Below are positions 1 through 11,820 of a DNA stretch of 64,000 bases, one piece after another. The notes under the pieces were generated by a model, which saw nothing but the letters and a program-made list of their open reading frames with translations, was not told the origin of the DNA and ran no database searches. The position numbers and the translations under genes are program-made. Source of the stretch: Bolinopsis microptera (taxonomy: Eukaryota; Ctenophora; Tentaculata; Lobata; Bolinopsidae). Location of the stretch: NCBI RefSeq assembly GCF_026151205.1, contig NC_087077.1, forward strand, positions 12,064,983-12,128,982. Reading direction: 5' to 3'. Within the stretch, counting starts at the first letter, position 1; each line of letters begins with the position of its first letter.

Positions 1-1773
1 CAAGATCTAATCTGGAAAGAGAAATTAGATGTTTTATGCCTGAATGAAACAAATCTTAAGTCGGATATTGACTCAGCCAGTCTAAACCTACCCAAGAATT
101 TTACTTTTATCCGCAAAGACCGTCATAACGACAATGGTCATGGGGGATGTGGCATTCTCATCAGTGAGCACATAAAGTTTAAAATGATTCAACTAAACTT
201 AGTTTTGCAATATGACCAAATCGAGGCTATTTGGATCCATCTTACAGATTGCAATATTTTCATCTGCTGTTTCTACAGATCTGAGTTGTTTAGTCCTCTT
301 GACAAATTTTTAGATTATATGACAGACTGCATGATGAGTATAGGAAGTAAGAATGTTATTTGGCTGGGTGATGTAAATGTAGACCAAAACAACATCAGCA
401 GTATGAACTATAAGAAATTAGACATTACAATGAAAATGTTTGGAATGGTACAGGTAGTTCAGGATATTACCCGCATTGCTAAACTAGGAAACAGAATCAC
501 AAAGACCACAATCGATGTTGTCATAACAAACACTTACTCCAAGTTTCTTGACTGCAAAGTCCTTGATGATTGTATAGGGGATCATCAGGTCGTAAAGTTC
601 ATTGTCGATTTCAATGTGCATAAGGCCTCAAAATTCAAGAAGTTACTAATAAGAGATCACAGCAAAATGAATGTTACTGCTCTTAAAGAATTTTTGGAAA
701 CTTGTGATTATAGACCAATAATAGATTCAACTAGTCTGAATGATGCAGTTGATGGTTTAAACGAACATATTGATCACTACTATGATCACTTCTGTCCAAT
801 TAAACAAATTAAGTGCCATAGTGATTACATCCATAAGCCATCTCCAGAATTTTTAGAAAGTAAGAAATTGAAAGGGAAACTTTACCGTAAATTTTTAACA
901 CACAACAAGAACAGACGTATACATCCAAATGGTCTTATACACTGTAATAAATGTGACTCATTATGGATGGCATATAAACGGCAGAGAAACTATTCAACCT
1001 ATTTGTCTAGAATTAATAGGAAGACTAACTTAGCAACAGAACTGAAAGCCAAGTGTGCCATGAATGATCTAAAGGGTGTATGGAAAACGATAAAGACAGC
1101 ATCAAATCTGCCTGTTAAAGCTAACAATATCAATAACAATCTTGATGCTGAAACCACCAATAAATATTTTGCTGAAATAGGTCCAAAGATCCAAGCAGAA
1201 GTGCAGCTGGAAAATAAAAATGAATTTCTATCTTATCTACAAAATGAGCAGATTGACAACGATACCAGCTTGAATAGCTTTACTGAAATAACTGAGTCCA
1301 ATATCTTAGACTATGTGGCAAGTATCCCTTGTAGCAAATCCACTAATGATCATATACCATTGAGAGTGTTTAGACAAATTTTACCTGCATTTATTGCTCC
1401 ATTAACACATCTTGTAAATTTGAGTTTATCCAGTGGCATCATGCCAAACAGCTGCAAGGTTGCAAAAGTCACCCCAATCCATAAGGATGGTGATACTGAG
1501 AATCCTAGTAATTATCGACCAATCTCAATTTTACCGATTCTTGGAAAGTGCATCGAATTTTGTGTGAACTCCCAACTGACTCAATATCTTGATGAAAAGG
1601 GAATACTTTCAGAGCATCAATATGGTTTCCGTAAAGATCACTCTACAACTTATCTCATGTTAGATCTGTTTGATCGTATATTTACTGCTAAGAACAGTGC
1701 CAAGCATCCTGCAATTATCTTCCTGGACATCAGAAAGGCATTTGATACCATGATATTCTCATTCAAAAGCTGA
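1..1773 (+). pseudogene. LINE A ORF2, endonuclease and N-terminal RT part
   Basis: Reading frame 1 is open from the window edge to a stop at 1773; an internal ATG lies at 184 but the endonuclease motifs begin upstream of it, so it is not the true start. It covers the endonuclease core (cleaves target DNA) and RT fingers up to motif A (FLDIRKAFDT). After GAT-AC at about 1750 the expected sequence continues in another frame (HDIL, then LKHYGIK), which points to a loss of a few bases rather than a designed frameshift. Confidence 0.85.
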
Positions 1774-1799
1774 AGCATTATGGAATAAAAGATACTGCA

Positions 1800-2867
1800 T
1801 TGAGCTGGTTTAGGAGCTTCCTCACAGATAGATTACAGCAAACTAGAGTTGGGAGTAGGATAAGCAGTTTACATTCATTGAACTCTGGAGTGCCTCAAGG
1901 AAGTATATTAGGACCAATTCTATTCAGCATTTTTATCAATGACCTGCCTAATGCATGCCTATTTTCTAAACCTTATCTATTTGCTGATGACGGTGCATTA
2001 TATTTTGACAATATATCTAGAGGAAACTATGGTAACATCAAACAAGAGTTGAAATTAGTTATCAGATGGCTTCAGGCTAATAAACTATCCCTGAATAATG
2101 AAAAAACAAAACTAATGATCCTTGACTCTAAGCCTAACCTTGATGCCATCCTTGTTGAAATTTGCGATGACCTTACTTTGGTAATCTGTGAAACTAAATC
2201 CCATAAGTACCTTGGACTTATAGTTGACAGCAGATTGACATTTAATGAACATATTGATAACATTAAGAAAAAGATATCCAAAAGAATTGGTGCTATGTAT
2301 AGATCGAAAAAACTTCTCCCTCTTAAGTTCAGGAAGATGTTTGCTAATGCACTATTGTTGCCACATTTTGACTACTTAGACACCATCTGGTCAAGAACAT
2401 ATAAAAAACGACTAGGAGAGTTAGATATCATGTACAAAAAGGTTGCTAAAATAGCCCTAGATGTAAACATCAGAGAGAGGTCGGTTAATGTATACAAAAA
2501 TATGGGATGGCTTCCTCTCCATTTGAGACGACAGGTTCATCTTAGCTCATATATGTACCGTATAATCAATGAAACATGTCCAAAGCATTTTATCGGGAAA
2601 TTCTCGTATATTTCTGGTGGATCACGTGAGGCAGAAAACTGCAATCTTTATACTCCTAAATCAAGATCTCACAAGGAGTTTAACTATCTAGGAACTAAGG
2701 CCTGGAACATATTACCAAAGTCCCTTAGAGAGTGTGACGACGTTAAGAAATTTTCTAAGTTATACAAAGAAACTCTTATGAATATGGTGCTAACTGATGA
2801 GAATTACCAAGGGGATAACTCTTACGATAAATTCATGATCCCACCCAACACTAGCCAATGTATCTAG
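1800..2867 (+). pseudogene. LINE A ORF2, C-terminal RT part
   Basis: Continuation of the reverse transcriptase after the frame break, 355 aa. It has the GVPQGSILGP motif, catalytic FADDG (most LINEs have FADDT/A), the KTK(L) and KYLG motifs of the palm/thumb, and the usual LINE C-terminal region ending near the stop at 2867. Its first ATG is incidental; translation in an intact copy would run through from the upstream frame. Confidence 0.85.
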
Positions 2868-3340
2868 GCAGTTATGTTATTTCGGTTAAGTTATCTCAGT
2901 ACATAGGTGAATCCAATCTATCCCCTGCAATCAAAGTATTTCCATGCCTATTAAGCTATTACAGGAAATTAGGAACATCAGTGGAAAGGTGCACTGTCAA
3001 TCATTATTGCTCCATACCTCCAGTCCTCCTGTTATGTGCAATTCTCACTGCTATGTATGCTCCTCATTTGTATCAATTATATTGATGCTACATTGTTATT
3101 GAATATGAAATAATTTTCAACCGTATTAATTTATTAACTTATTGTAAATAGCAAGTTTGACAAAGGGATTACGTTTATTTTACCCGGAGTTCGTTTAAGT
3201 TTAGTATTGTAAATAGTTAATTTGACGAAGGGAATACGTCTATTTTACCCTGAGTTATGTTTTAGTTCAATCTTGACACAATTTTAAAATTATAATTTAA
3301 TTATTTTATATATATGTATTGTCCATAACTAGGGTGGCCT
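2868..3340 (+). repeat. LINE A 3' tail with two 65-bp imperfect repeats
   Basis: Non-coding AT-rich stretch after the RT stop. Two imperfect copies of a block starting TATTGTAAATAG and ending near TTTTACCC lie at about 3140 and 3205, a 65-bp period. Such 3' UTR repeats are common in LINE tails. The exact 3' end of the element is not visible. Confidence 0.55.
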
Positions 3341-3867
3341 GCTAACAGAACCATGATCTGCCTTGATTCATCCTTCAGCACAGAGAAAAGCTCCTTTTTT
3401 TATACATTATGATTACAGAGGATCTGATATTTAGATATATATTGCTGTGCTGTAAAAATTGACTTTATTTATTTATTTTATTTAAATCTATAAATAATCA
3501 AGTACGTTCTCCTCAGTATACTCAAGCTCAGTGCGATAGTCCCTTATTACGTAAACGCTACAAACAAATTAAATACAAATAACACCTCACAAAACTACAG
3601 AACACAAAAGCAACCACTTTATTCGATTTCTATTTTTTAGCCAAATCAGTTATTTAAATCATACTGATAAGGCCCTAGATAAGTACACTTTATTTCACTT
3701 AATTATCCGATTTTAGCTTAAAATAATAATATAATTTACTTTTAGATCTAGATAGAAATCATATCACGATTCTGTAGCATACAGGACCTCCGGTTCTCGT
3801 GAAAGAATCTGATTTGAACTATAGTTTTATATACTATCGGTATCACAATCATAATATTTAGCTCCAA
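3341..3867. other. Non-coding, probably 5' region of LINE B
   Basis: AT-rich sequence with no convincing ORF. It leads directly into the ATG of LINE B at 3868, so part is probably its 5' UTR and promoter; the boundary with LINE A is not visible. Confidence 0.4.
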
Positions 3868-5063
3868 ATGGAACCCACTGTTACATCTGAAAACAAAGTC
3901 AAGATCAAATGTTCAAGCTGCAGCGGCTGGTGTTACTCTATTAAAAATATTCGCACATGCTCATGGTGCCAAAGTAATGTCCATGTCAAATGTTTTAAGG
4001 ATAATTTAGGCTGTACGAGTTGCTGTGAAAGTATCATTCCTGGATTTCACGCAACCTACTATGAAATCTATGACGACTACAGTAATCTTAATAGTGACAT
4101 ATTTAATCCGTACGATCAGAATAGTCGATTTAATCTTATTGGCGACGCCATGACCAACGAAGAGCATCAAGATTCAACTTGGAGCAATATTTCATCTTTC
4201 CTAACTAGTTGTCAGTACAAACAACAACGTAACGTGAAAAAATCTACCTGCTCTCAGCTTAAAACATTTTCTATGAACATAAGATCCCTTATTAAGAATA
4301 TAGATCAACTACGTGATGATATTGAGACTTATGATAAGTATGATATATTGTGTTTTAACGAAACTAATTGTACTTTAGGGAAATTACCGAACGGAATAAA
4401 CGATGTTACCTTAGATGGATTTCATGAACCATTTATCCAGGATCCAATTCGCCCATCTGGAAAAGGTGGGGGGCTAGCCATTTATGTACACAAACGTGTA
4501 GTCGATTATGATAAAATTGATATTTTCACTCCAAACCCTGAACCAACTAATACTAGTGGCGAATTCCAATTTATTAAGCTCCATCAGTGCAAAGGATACA
4601 ACAGAACGAAAATAATTGGCAATGTTTACCGTTCTCCCGCTAGGAGACCTGAAGCGTTTCTAGAAATTTTCAAAAATACGCTGCACAACCTAGGGAGACA
4701 CACCCGTAAACATATGACGCTTCATGGAGATTTCAACCTTGATTTACTGAAGCACAGCAGCGACCAAGCATGTCAGAACATTATAGATATTGCTTCCTCT
4801 TACGGTTTTATTCAAATTGTATCACGCCCAACTCGCCTAACGGACCATAGTGCCACGCTTATTGACCACATCTACACAAACAATCTTGAGGATACAATAA
4901 GCTGTAATGTCTTAACGACAGATATGTCGGATCACTTAGCAGTAGTCACTACAATAAATCTTGATAACACGCCAACCAGCAGCTACCGCTCTGCGTCTAA
5001 CTCACAAAATGTATCTCAAACTGAAACACGTAGATTTAACGACACCAACAATCAACAAGAATT
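3868..5063 (+). pseudogene. LINE B ORF, part 1: PHD-like zinc finger and endonuclease
   Basis: Begins at ATG 3868. Residues about 10-50 form a Cys/His-rich finger (CSSC, then CSWC, HVKC, CTSC) of PHD/ZZ-like spacing, as seen in some CR1-type LINEs where it may bind nucleic acid or chromatin. An AP-type endonuclease follows from about residue 130 (SMNIRSL, CFNETN, HGDFNLDLL, DHIYTN, SDHLAV), which nicks target DNA. The frame then runs into the short insertion and stops at 5118, so the last ~18 residues are not LINE sequence. Confidence 0.85.
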
Positions 5064-5601
5064 GCGCCCGTTGTTTTGTTTTGGCGGACGCTACATTTCC
5101 ATTTCACATTTACTATAAATTTAAGTATAAGCTCCAATCAGCTCACTTCAATCTTCATGATAATAATATTGATAAATTATATTTATGCATCAAATACGGG
5201 AAACACTTGAAATTCAGTTCAATTGCCGTAGAACTTAACTTGTATCTGTAATTCAAGAAATTATCAGCAAAGGTAAACTATACTCGTGTACACATCAATA
5301 CACTATGCGTGCCACGTACTAATTGGGCGTATTACCTAATAGTAATATTATACATTACATGCATCATATACATTAAAACACAGTCGCGCCGCGCATTCAT
5401 AGATCACAGGCTATCTATACATCACATCTCCGCAAGCAATCCTCGCGCGCGCGCAACTTTTTCGTTGCATGGTAACGGACGGAATGACATCATATTCAGA
5501 CCCGCCTACTGCTATCTCCAAAATCCACGTTTTTCTGCAAAAACCTCCATTCGTAACCTTTCACTATTGCCTTTTTTCAAAAGGGTGAAAAGGAAAAAAT
5601 T
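5064..5601 (+). mobile_element. Short non-autonomous element, copy 1, inside LINE B
   Basis: This 538-bp block has no coding capacity of its own (frames through it read fortuitously into the LINE) and interrupts LINE B between GAA-TT and C-AGA. AATT flanks both sides (5060-5063 and 5598-5601), a likely 4-bp target duplication. The block begins GCGCCCGTTG and ends near AAAAGGGTG-AAAAGG. A ~400-bp inverted copy lies at about 13155-13552. No clear terminal inverted repeat was found, so MITE versus SINE is undecided. Confidence 0.65.
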
Positions 5602-7003
5602 CAGAGACTTAATTATAGATGAAAGTTGGCCAGAAATTTTTAACAATACCAATGATGCCAACGAACAGTTCAATAATTTTAATACGGCTTATAATAAGAT
5701 TTACGAGTCTGCCTATCCTACAAAAAGACAATCACGAAGACAAAATGAACGTGTTAATCCGAAACCATGGATGCTGCCCTGGCTGGAAGAAGCTATAGAA
5801 CGTAAAAATGAGTCATATTATGATTTTGTTAAGGAACCATCTGATAGCAACCGCAGTAAATATGACCGTCTGAAGAAGTTTTGTAATAAACACATCGATA
5901 AAGCTAAAAACAAGCACTTCAACAAATTTTTTGAGCAAAACAAAGAAAATTCTAAGAAGCAGTGGCAAATGATAAACAGTCTTCTAAATAGGAAAAAATC
6001 TAAACCTACTTCAATAAAACTGACTGACGAAGACGGCTCAATCAGCACTCCGGCAGCTGTAGCAGAAAAATTTAACGATTACTTCTCAAACATCGCTCCA
6101 AAAATTAAGTCTGAAATTAGTAGTAGGACCACTTTTGATCCTGGTGGAACCCAGAGCACACTTCGCAACGCCACTCCAAGTAGTATTTACTTAAAGCCAG
6201 TTACTGCCACTGAAATTGAGGACGTCATAAACCTGCTTAAGAATAAAGCCACACTAGACACTAAAATTGAACCTCTAAAAATCGCTAACAGTTGTCCCAG
6301 TTTTACTAGTGTACTAGCCCACGTTGTCAACAGTTCTTTTGAACAGGGGATCTTTCCACAGGCTTTGAAAGAAGCGAAGGTGGTCCCAATTCACAAAGGT
6401 GGATCTAAATCTGACATAAAAAATTACAGACCAATATCTCTTCTTGCTTCATTCTCTAAAGTATTTGAAAAGCTAATGCATAACCGAGTTTTAAGTTTTT
6501 TAGATAAATACAGCATACTATGTGAAAACCAATACGGTTTTCGCCCGGGTAGGTCTTGTGAACATGCTCTTCTCAACGCAAAAGACACCATTCTTAATTC
6601 AATGTCTAAAAAGCAGGTAACTTTACTTCTTTTAATCGACTTCAGCAAAGCTTTCGACCTTGTGGATCATTCCATACTCTTGCACAAGCTGGACCATTAC
6701 GGCATAAGAGGTCAAGCCTTAAACTGGTTCAAGTCATATCTCACTAACAGGAAACAGTTTGTATCAATTGGCTCGTCAAAATCTTCAACCAACCAAATTT
6801 TATACGGCGTGCCTCAAGGGTCAATATTAGGACCTTTACTCTTTATAATCTACATAAACGACCTGCCTCAAATATCAGATATAGCCAATTTCATTATGTA
6901 CGCAGATGATGCCAACATCTTCCTGATAGGAGAAAATCTTAATGAAGTTTACGATAAACTAATAACTCTTAGCGATGCTTTAGTTAAGTGGGTAGATAAT
7001 AAT
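5602..7003 (+). pseudogene. LINE B ORF, part 2: reverse transcriptase
   Basis: RT domain of LINE B: connector after the endonuclease (WPEIFN, PKPWMLPWL), then NYRPISLLASFSKVFEK, QYGFRPGRSC, IDFSKAFD, GVPQGSILGPLLF and the catalytic YADD. The frame reaches KWVDNN at 7003 and is then cut by the LTR element, whose LTR adds a few foreign residues before a stop at 7021. The ATG at 5309 seen in the same frame belongs to the short insertion and is not the LINE start. Confidence 0.87.
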
Positions 7004-7132
7004 TGTTTTGAATCGTTGTGACAAGGTAAACGCAAGACTAAAAGCTAAAAGCTAAACCAAAACCAAAACCCAGGTAGTCATCCTGAATAGTATATCGGTT
7101 AATCATACAATAAATTACTAGAATATATAACA
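7004..7132 (-). repeat. 3' LTR of LTR element 1
   Basis: 129 bp, TG...CA, identical to 11821-11949. On the minus strand it follows a short purine stretch (GAACGGGA, complement of about 7133-7140) that could act as polypurine tract. Confidence 0.93.
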
Positions 7133-7500
7133 TCCCGTTCAACTAAAAAGTGTTAAAAACAATATAGATTTAATAATTTAACTGAATTCGTAAAAAAATG
7201 TGATATAAATCAATCGTACAAAATTTAAAATGTTTGAAAACGTGGTCAAAATGAAATCTACAAAAGTGTGAAGTGAACTCACGTGAAAATAGTGAAACGT
7301 GTTGCGCTCGCTACACGATTTAAAACTTAGCGCATTCCGTTTAAAACAAAAAATAACGTGTTTCTCTTCAAAACATAAACGTGACAGGGAATATTTATAA
7401 CTTTATGTTTGATCTGGATAATTTAACTGGATTAATGTGTGGTTAGATTTACACATTCAAAATAAAACAACTGTCATAAAATGTGATAATGAAACGTGTT
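7133..7500 (-). other. 3' untranslated region of LTR element 1
   Basis: Between the gag-pol stop and the 3' LTR; no ORF, AT-rich. It should hold the polypurine tract near its end at 7133. Confidence 0.6.
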
Positions 7501-10500
7501 TTATGTTCCTCCCAGTTTGCGGTAACTTAGCCTATCTGGTGGTTTACTATCACGTGCAAAGTTTGCTGGCAGAAGCAAATTAGGTTGTTGCAATTCATGC
7601 TCTCTAACAATGTTAGGTTTCATAGTGCTACGTTTAATTTCTATGGCAAGCTCACGTGGTTTAAGTACAGGTTGTGCATTGATTATAGGTTCAACGGCTG
7701 CCTTATGGTCAGGCTCAGCTGGTAGATTTGGATTATTACCAACTATAATCGAAGTTTCCGGCTCTGTACTCTCAGGTAAGCTAGCTGTCTTCTTGAAATC
7801 ACCCTCAATAGCTGTAGAGCTCTGCTCATCTCTTATCTCCAGCTCAACTCGTGGTGTATCCGGATCTGTTTGTTGCAACGGTTCTGACACAACAGATCTC
7901 TTGATTACCTGGTCCAAATGCTTGCGGTAGACTCCATCAGGTGTCTTGATCAGTAGCACTTTGGTACCTTCCTTACCCTCGATAACACCGTTTCTCCAGC
8001 ACTTCTTGTTCTCATCATAGAACGATATAGTGTCATCAATCTTCAGATCACGAAGTCTCGATTCAGCAATCGTGTTCTGATCGTTTAAAGCAACTTTGGC
8101 AAACTTACTACTCGAACTCGGGTGTAGAAAACTCAAGGCGTTTCTCGTCCGTCGTTTCATCATCGCAACTGCAGGCTCTACTCCGGTAGTGGTGTGTGGT
8201 GTGTTGCGGTAGTTTAGCAGCCAATCAGCCAGGTTACACATAACGTCAGGGTTTTTCAAGATCATCCGTTTCATAGCTCTTTTAAACAGTCCGACTGCAA
8301 CTTCTGCTTGTCCATTACTTGCAGGTGAGTAAGCAGGAATAAGCACGTGTCGAATCTGGTTATTATTCGTGAATACTTTAAACTCTTCTGAAGTTAAACT
8401 CGATCCATTGTCTGACACTAGTATCTTGGGTAGTCCCCAACGGCTAAAGATATCTCGTAACTCTTGAATCACTCTCTTACTTGTAATGTTCGTCATTCTA
8501 ACAACTTCTAACCATTTTGAATACGAACAGATAACTATCAGCCACATAGATCCAAGAAAGGGTCCACAGAAATCTAGATGAATCCGCTCCCAAGCCTCCA
8601 TAGTTTTAGCCCATGGGTGTGGTGTAGATCTAGCGGGTTTCTTCTGGTTTAGTTGACATGGTTCACATAGTTTAACCATTTTCTCGATCTCAGCATCCAT
8701 GTTTGGCCAATAAACATAGCCTCTCGCTAGTGCTTTTGTCTGTGAAATGCCCATGTGTGTTGCATGAAGCATTGAAAGCACGCTCTTTCTCATACTCTCT
8801 GGAATAACAACTCGAGATCCCCAGACAATACAGTTCTGGTCTACTGACAACTCGTTTCGACGTGTGTAAAACGGTTTCAGCTCGACATCAACAGGGGGTT
8901 TCTCGTTCCAGCCGTCTTTAACAAACTGTAACACTCGACCAAGTGTCTTGTCTCTTCTTGTGTGACTAGCTATTAACTCAGCGTCAATCAAAGGTTTGTC
9001 ATCACCGAAGTAGTGCACGCTGAAAACAGTATCTAGAGGTTTCATTTCAAACTCCTCTGTTAACTCGTCATCAAACTCTCTCGTCTCTGCCGATGTGTCT
9101 AAAGGCAGTGGAAAACGGGAACATAGATCAGCATTACAATGTTTACCAGTGGGTCGAAACTGGATCTTGTAAGTGTAACCGCTTAGGAACAATGACCATC
9201 GTTGTAAACGACCTGCCACCATGCTAGGAATCCCACGACTAGGGTGAAAGATAGATTCCAGCGGCTTGTGGTCTGTAACTAGGGTAAACGGTCGTCCAAA
9301 AAGATAACGGTGCAGTCTCTTAGTCGCCCAAACTATTGCCAATGCTTCTTTTTCTATCATGGAATAGTTTCTCTCAGATTTCGTCAGAGTTCGAGATATA
9401 TACTCGATCGGTCGCTCTGTCCCATTTTCATCAATATGTGACATAACAGCTCCTAAACCAACGGATGAAGCGTCCGTGTCAAGCTTTAACTCCAGCTCAG
9501 GGTTGTAGACTGTTAGAACCAAGTCAGACGATAACAGTGCTTTTAACTCATCAAAAGCTCTCTTTTCTCTATCTCCAAAGTGGAAAATACTGTCAGCGGG
9601 TCTTAAACGGTTAAGTGGTTCAACAACTGTTGACATGTTGGGAATAAAACGTGAATAGTACTGTGCACCACCAAGAAATGATATCATCTCCGCTCTAGTA
9701 GTAGGATACGGTGCTCTCACTATGGTTTCAACTTTCGAACTCAGCGGTCTTATCCCGTCAGCAGATACTTCATGGCCAAGAAATGTAACCTTAGGCTCCA
9801 TGAAAACACACTTGTCTAGCCGGCATTTGTAGCCTTCTTTCTCTAGTGCTGTAATCACCGTTCTCACGTTCTTCATGTGACTCTCATCATCAGGTCCAGT
9901 TATTAGAATGTCGTCAACACGCCATGCTGTGTTCTCTGTCTTTCTCAAGGTATCATCAATCTTGCGTTCAAATATCGGTCCGGCAGATGAAATACCGAAT
10001 GGTAGAGAAGTAGGACTGAACAATCCTTTGTGTGTGTTCAAAGTCACAATCTTTTGGTCACATTCTCTCAACTTCAAACTATTATAAGCGGCTCTAATAT
10101 CCAGCTTAGTAAACAGTTTACCTCCGACAATCTTACTCAAGCAATCTTCTATCGTAGGAAGTGGGTAAATAGCTGTGTCAAGATTAGGATTTACGGTAGT
10201 CTTGTAGTCACCACATATGCGAATCGTACCATCCGCTTTCATGACAGGAACTATGGGTGAAGCCCAGTCTGAGTGCTCTGTTGGAATCAGCTGTCCATTC
10301 TTCACTAACTCGTCTATGGCTTTCCCAACCTTGTCTACGATGGCAAATGGGACCTGCCTTGCCTTGCAAAACTTTGCTCTCGCATCAGGCTTAAATTGTA
10401 GACAAGCTTCGAATCCTTTAACAGTTCCAACACCAGGATCGAACACAGGACTGCGGAGTATCTCACTAACAAATTCATCTCTCTGAAACTTGGAGACAGC

Positions 10501-11820
10501 GTAAGATTGCTCAACATCAACAAGTCCTATCATATGATCCAACCAGTCTTTACCAAACATCTGGATGATCCACTCTCGACCTAGGAGTGTGGGAAACCGA
10601 CAATCGACTACATATAGTGGTAAAATCCATTTCTTGCCTCTAAATTCAACGTTTACAAGGGCCTTGCAGTGAATGCTTTCACAATTAAAATTAGCTACTC
10701 GCAATTTCTGGGAACATGGAACAATCTGGCAATCAGTTAGTCCTAGTCTAGCAAAATCAGACTTACTTATACAGCTTAAAGATGAACCAGTATCTAACTC
10801 CATTTTCAAAATCTTATCATTAATCTTAACTTTAAGAAATGGTTTCTGATTACAATCAATACAACTGGATAAATTACTAACAACTGATGCAGGAAGAGTA
10901 CCATCGGGAACAGGAGTCTGTACTGGAATCTGGACAGGATCAGCCGTCTCCACGCAGTACAACGTGTTCTCCGACTCTTGATGTGTGTACCCATAATCAG
11001 CAGCGCAAGCGTTGCCATCATCATGATCACCAATCCCTTCAACACAATGGGATTGCTTCTTAGCTGAACGACAGTTCTTCGCGATATGTCCGGGTTTGCG
11101 ACAGTTTCTGCAACGAACTTTGCAGTTTTTCGCAACATGACCACGAACAGTACAACGTGAACAAACAATGCTAAGGTCGGCCTTCTGATGGAACTTAGAG
11201 TTTTGAGGTTTTTGAAACTTCCCGGGTTTTTGAACATAGTGTGTTGTGACTGACATTGAACTTTGCAGAGCATTCTCCTTCGTCTGAGCTTTATCAAACA
11301 GGCTGGCAGACGTGTCGTTGGTAGCAGATTCTGATATGAGTTCAGCACGTATCCTATCAGAGGATAGTCCAGCCACAAAACGTGTACGCACCATTAAATC
11401 AAACAAATCACCGAACTGACAAACATTAGCAGCTTCCTTCAATCGTGACATAAAAGTACATAAGGATTCACCAGCAATCTGATTCAAAGTCATAAACTTC
11501 TGCTGTTGAGCTACAATGTTTGTTTTGGGTGATAACCGATCAACAAGAGTTTTTCTCAGGGTAGCGTAGTCAGTGTCTTTAATTTCAGCTGGAAATGTAA
11601 ATGCACGCAACTTCTTCAACGCGTCAGGCCCCAGATTGACTGTTAACAGTGTTCTCATGAGTTCTGCAGTTTTAGCAGTTTTCTCGTTTGCGTCATCTGG
11701 TAACTTATCTGCGTGTGCGAAAATGAACACAGAAGCGGCGTTTTCAAAGATTTCCAGCCACTCTCTGACACAATCAGTTTCCTTGGATAAGCGTAAGTTC
11801 GAAACCAGACTCGTCGCCAT
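7501..11820 (-). CDS. Gag-pol polyprotein of LTR element 1
   Basis: A single 1439-aa frame from ATG at 11820; an upstream in-frame TTG lies inside the LTR and is not a likely start. Domains in order: gag capsid-like region (about 1-215); two CCHC zinc knuckles (CSRC..H..C and CRNC..H..C, about 220-255); aspartic protease (LDTGSS, about 345); reverse transcriptase (YPLPTIEDCL, KLDIRAAYN, LPFGISSA, then RVDDIL at the catalytic site); RNase H (LDTDASS, IVWATKRLHRYL, TDHKPL); integrase zinc region (H..H..C..C ending LCEPCQ) and DDE core (HLDFCG, VSDNGSS, NGQAEVAV). All catalytic Asp/Glu residues are present, so it may be active. The usual Tyr before the two catalytic Asps (Y-x-D-D) is Arg here. 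Confidence 0.95.
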   Translation of the reverse strand: MATSLVSNLRLSKETDCVREWLEIFENAASVFIFAHADKLPDDANEKTAKTAELMRTLLTVNLGPDALKKLRAFTFPAEIKDTDYATLRKTLVDRLSPKTNIVAQQQKFMTLNQIAGESLCTFMSRLKEAANVCQFGDLFDLMVRTRFVAGLSSDRIRAELISESATNDTSASLFDKAQTKENALQSSMSVTTHYVQKPGKFQKPQNSKFHQKADLSIVCSRCTVRGHVAKNCKVRCRNCRKPGHIAKNCRSAKKQSHCVEGIGDHDDGNACAADYGYTHQESENTLYCVETADPVQIPVQTPVPDGTLPASVVSNLSSCIDCNQKPFLKVKINDKILKMELDTGSSLSCISKSDFARLGLTDCQIVPCSQKLRVANFNCESIHCKALVNVEFRGKKWILPLYVVDCRFPTLLGREWIIQMFGKDWLDHMIGLVDVEQSYAVSKFQRDEFVSEILRSPVFDPGVGTVKGFEACLQFKPDARAKFCKARQVPFAIVDKVGKAIDELVKNGQLIPTEHSDWASPIVPVMKADGTIRICGDYKTTVNPNLDTAIYPLPTIEDCLSKIVGGKLFTKLDIRAAYNSLKLRECDQKIVTLNTHKGLFSPTSLPFGISSAGPIFERKIDDTLRKTENTAWRVDDILITGPDDESHMKNVRTVITALEKEGYKCRLDKCVFMEPKVTFLGHEVSADGIRPLSSKVETIVRAPYPTTRAEMISFLGGAQYYSRFIPNMSTVVEPLNRLRPADSIFHFGDREKRAFDELKALLSSDLVLTVYNPELELKLDTDASSVGLGAVMSHIDENGTERPIEYISRTLTKSERNYSMIEKEALAIVWATKRLHRYLFGRPFTLVTDHKPLESIFHPSRGIPSMVAGRLQRWSLFLSGYTYKIQFRPTGKHCNADLCSRFPLPLDTSAETREFDDELTEEFEMKPLDTVFSVHYFGDDKPLIDAELIASHTRRDKTLGRVLQFVKDGWNEKPPVDVELKPFYTRRNELSVDQNCIVWGSRVVIPESMRKSVLSMLHATHMGISQTKALARGYVYWPNMDAEIEKMVKLCEPCQLNQKKPARSTPHPWAKTMEAWERIHLDFCGPFLGSMWLIVICSYSKWLEVVRMTNITSKRVIQELRDIFSRWGLPKILVSDNGSSLTSEEFKVFTNNNQIRHVLIPAYSPASNGQAEVAVGLFKRAMKRMILKNPDVMCNLADWLLNYRNTPHTTTGVEPAVAMMKRRTRNALSFLHPSSSSKFAKVALNDQNTIAESRLRDLKIDDTISFYDENKKCWRNGVIEGKEGTKVLLIKTPDGVYRKHLDQVIKRSVVSEPLQQTDPDTPRVELEIRDEQSSTAIEGDFKKTASLPESTEPETSIIVGNNPNLPAEPDHKAAVEPIINAQPVLKPRELAIEIKRSTMKPNIVREHELQQPNLLLPANFARDSKPPDRLSYRKLGGT
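11809..11819 (-). promoter_or_regulatory. Primer-binding site of LTR element 1, overlapping the gag start
   Basis: Minus-strand sequence directly after the LTR is ATGGCGACGAG. TGGCGACGAG equals the complement of a tRNA-Ser(GCT) 3' end (CTCGTCG plus CCA; animal tRNA-Ser acceptor strand GACGAGG). The site starts at the second base of the gag start codon, so the primer site is also coding sequence. Confidence 0.75.

Larger units (their letters stand above)
1..2867 (+). mobile_element. Non-LTR retrotransposon A (LINE), 5' end outside window
   Basis: The frame is open from base 1, so the element starts before the window. The first part (1-1773) encodes the end of an AP-type endonuclease (CLNETNL near base 40, GDVNVD, then GDHQVVKF in the SDH position) followed by the start of a reverse transcriptase (NYRPISILP, QYGFRKDHST, FLDIRKAFDT). 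The second part (1800-2867) continues the RT in another frame (GVPQGSILGP, then FADDG as the catalytic motif) with the thumb and C-terminal region. A small deletion near 1747-1752 separates the two frames, so this copy is probably dead. Family resemblance is to the CR1/Jockey group of EN-RT LINEs; the exact clade is not assigned. Confidence 0.9.

Noticed and set aside
10806-11378. 190-aa frame opposite to gag-pol phase on the minus strand
   Set aside because: Shadow frame of LTR element 1; no motifs.
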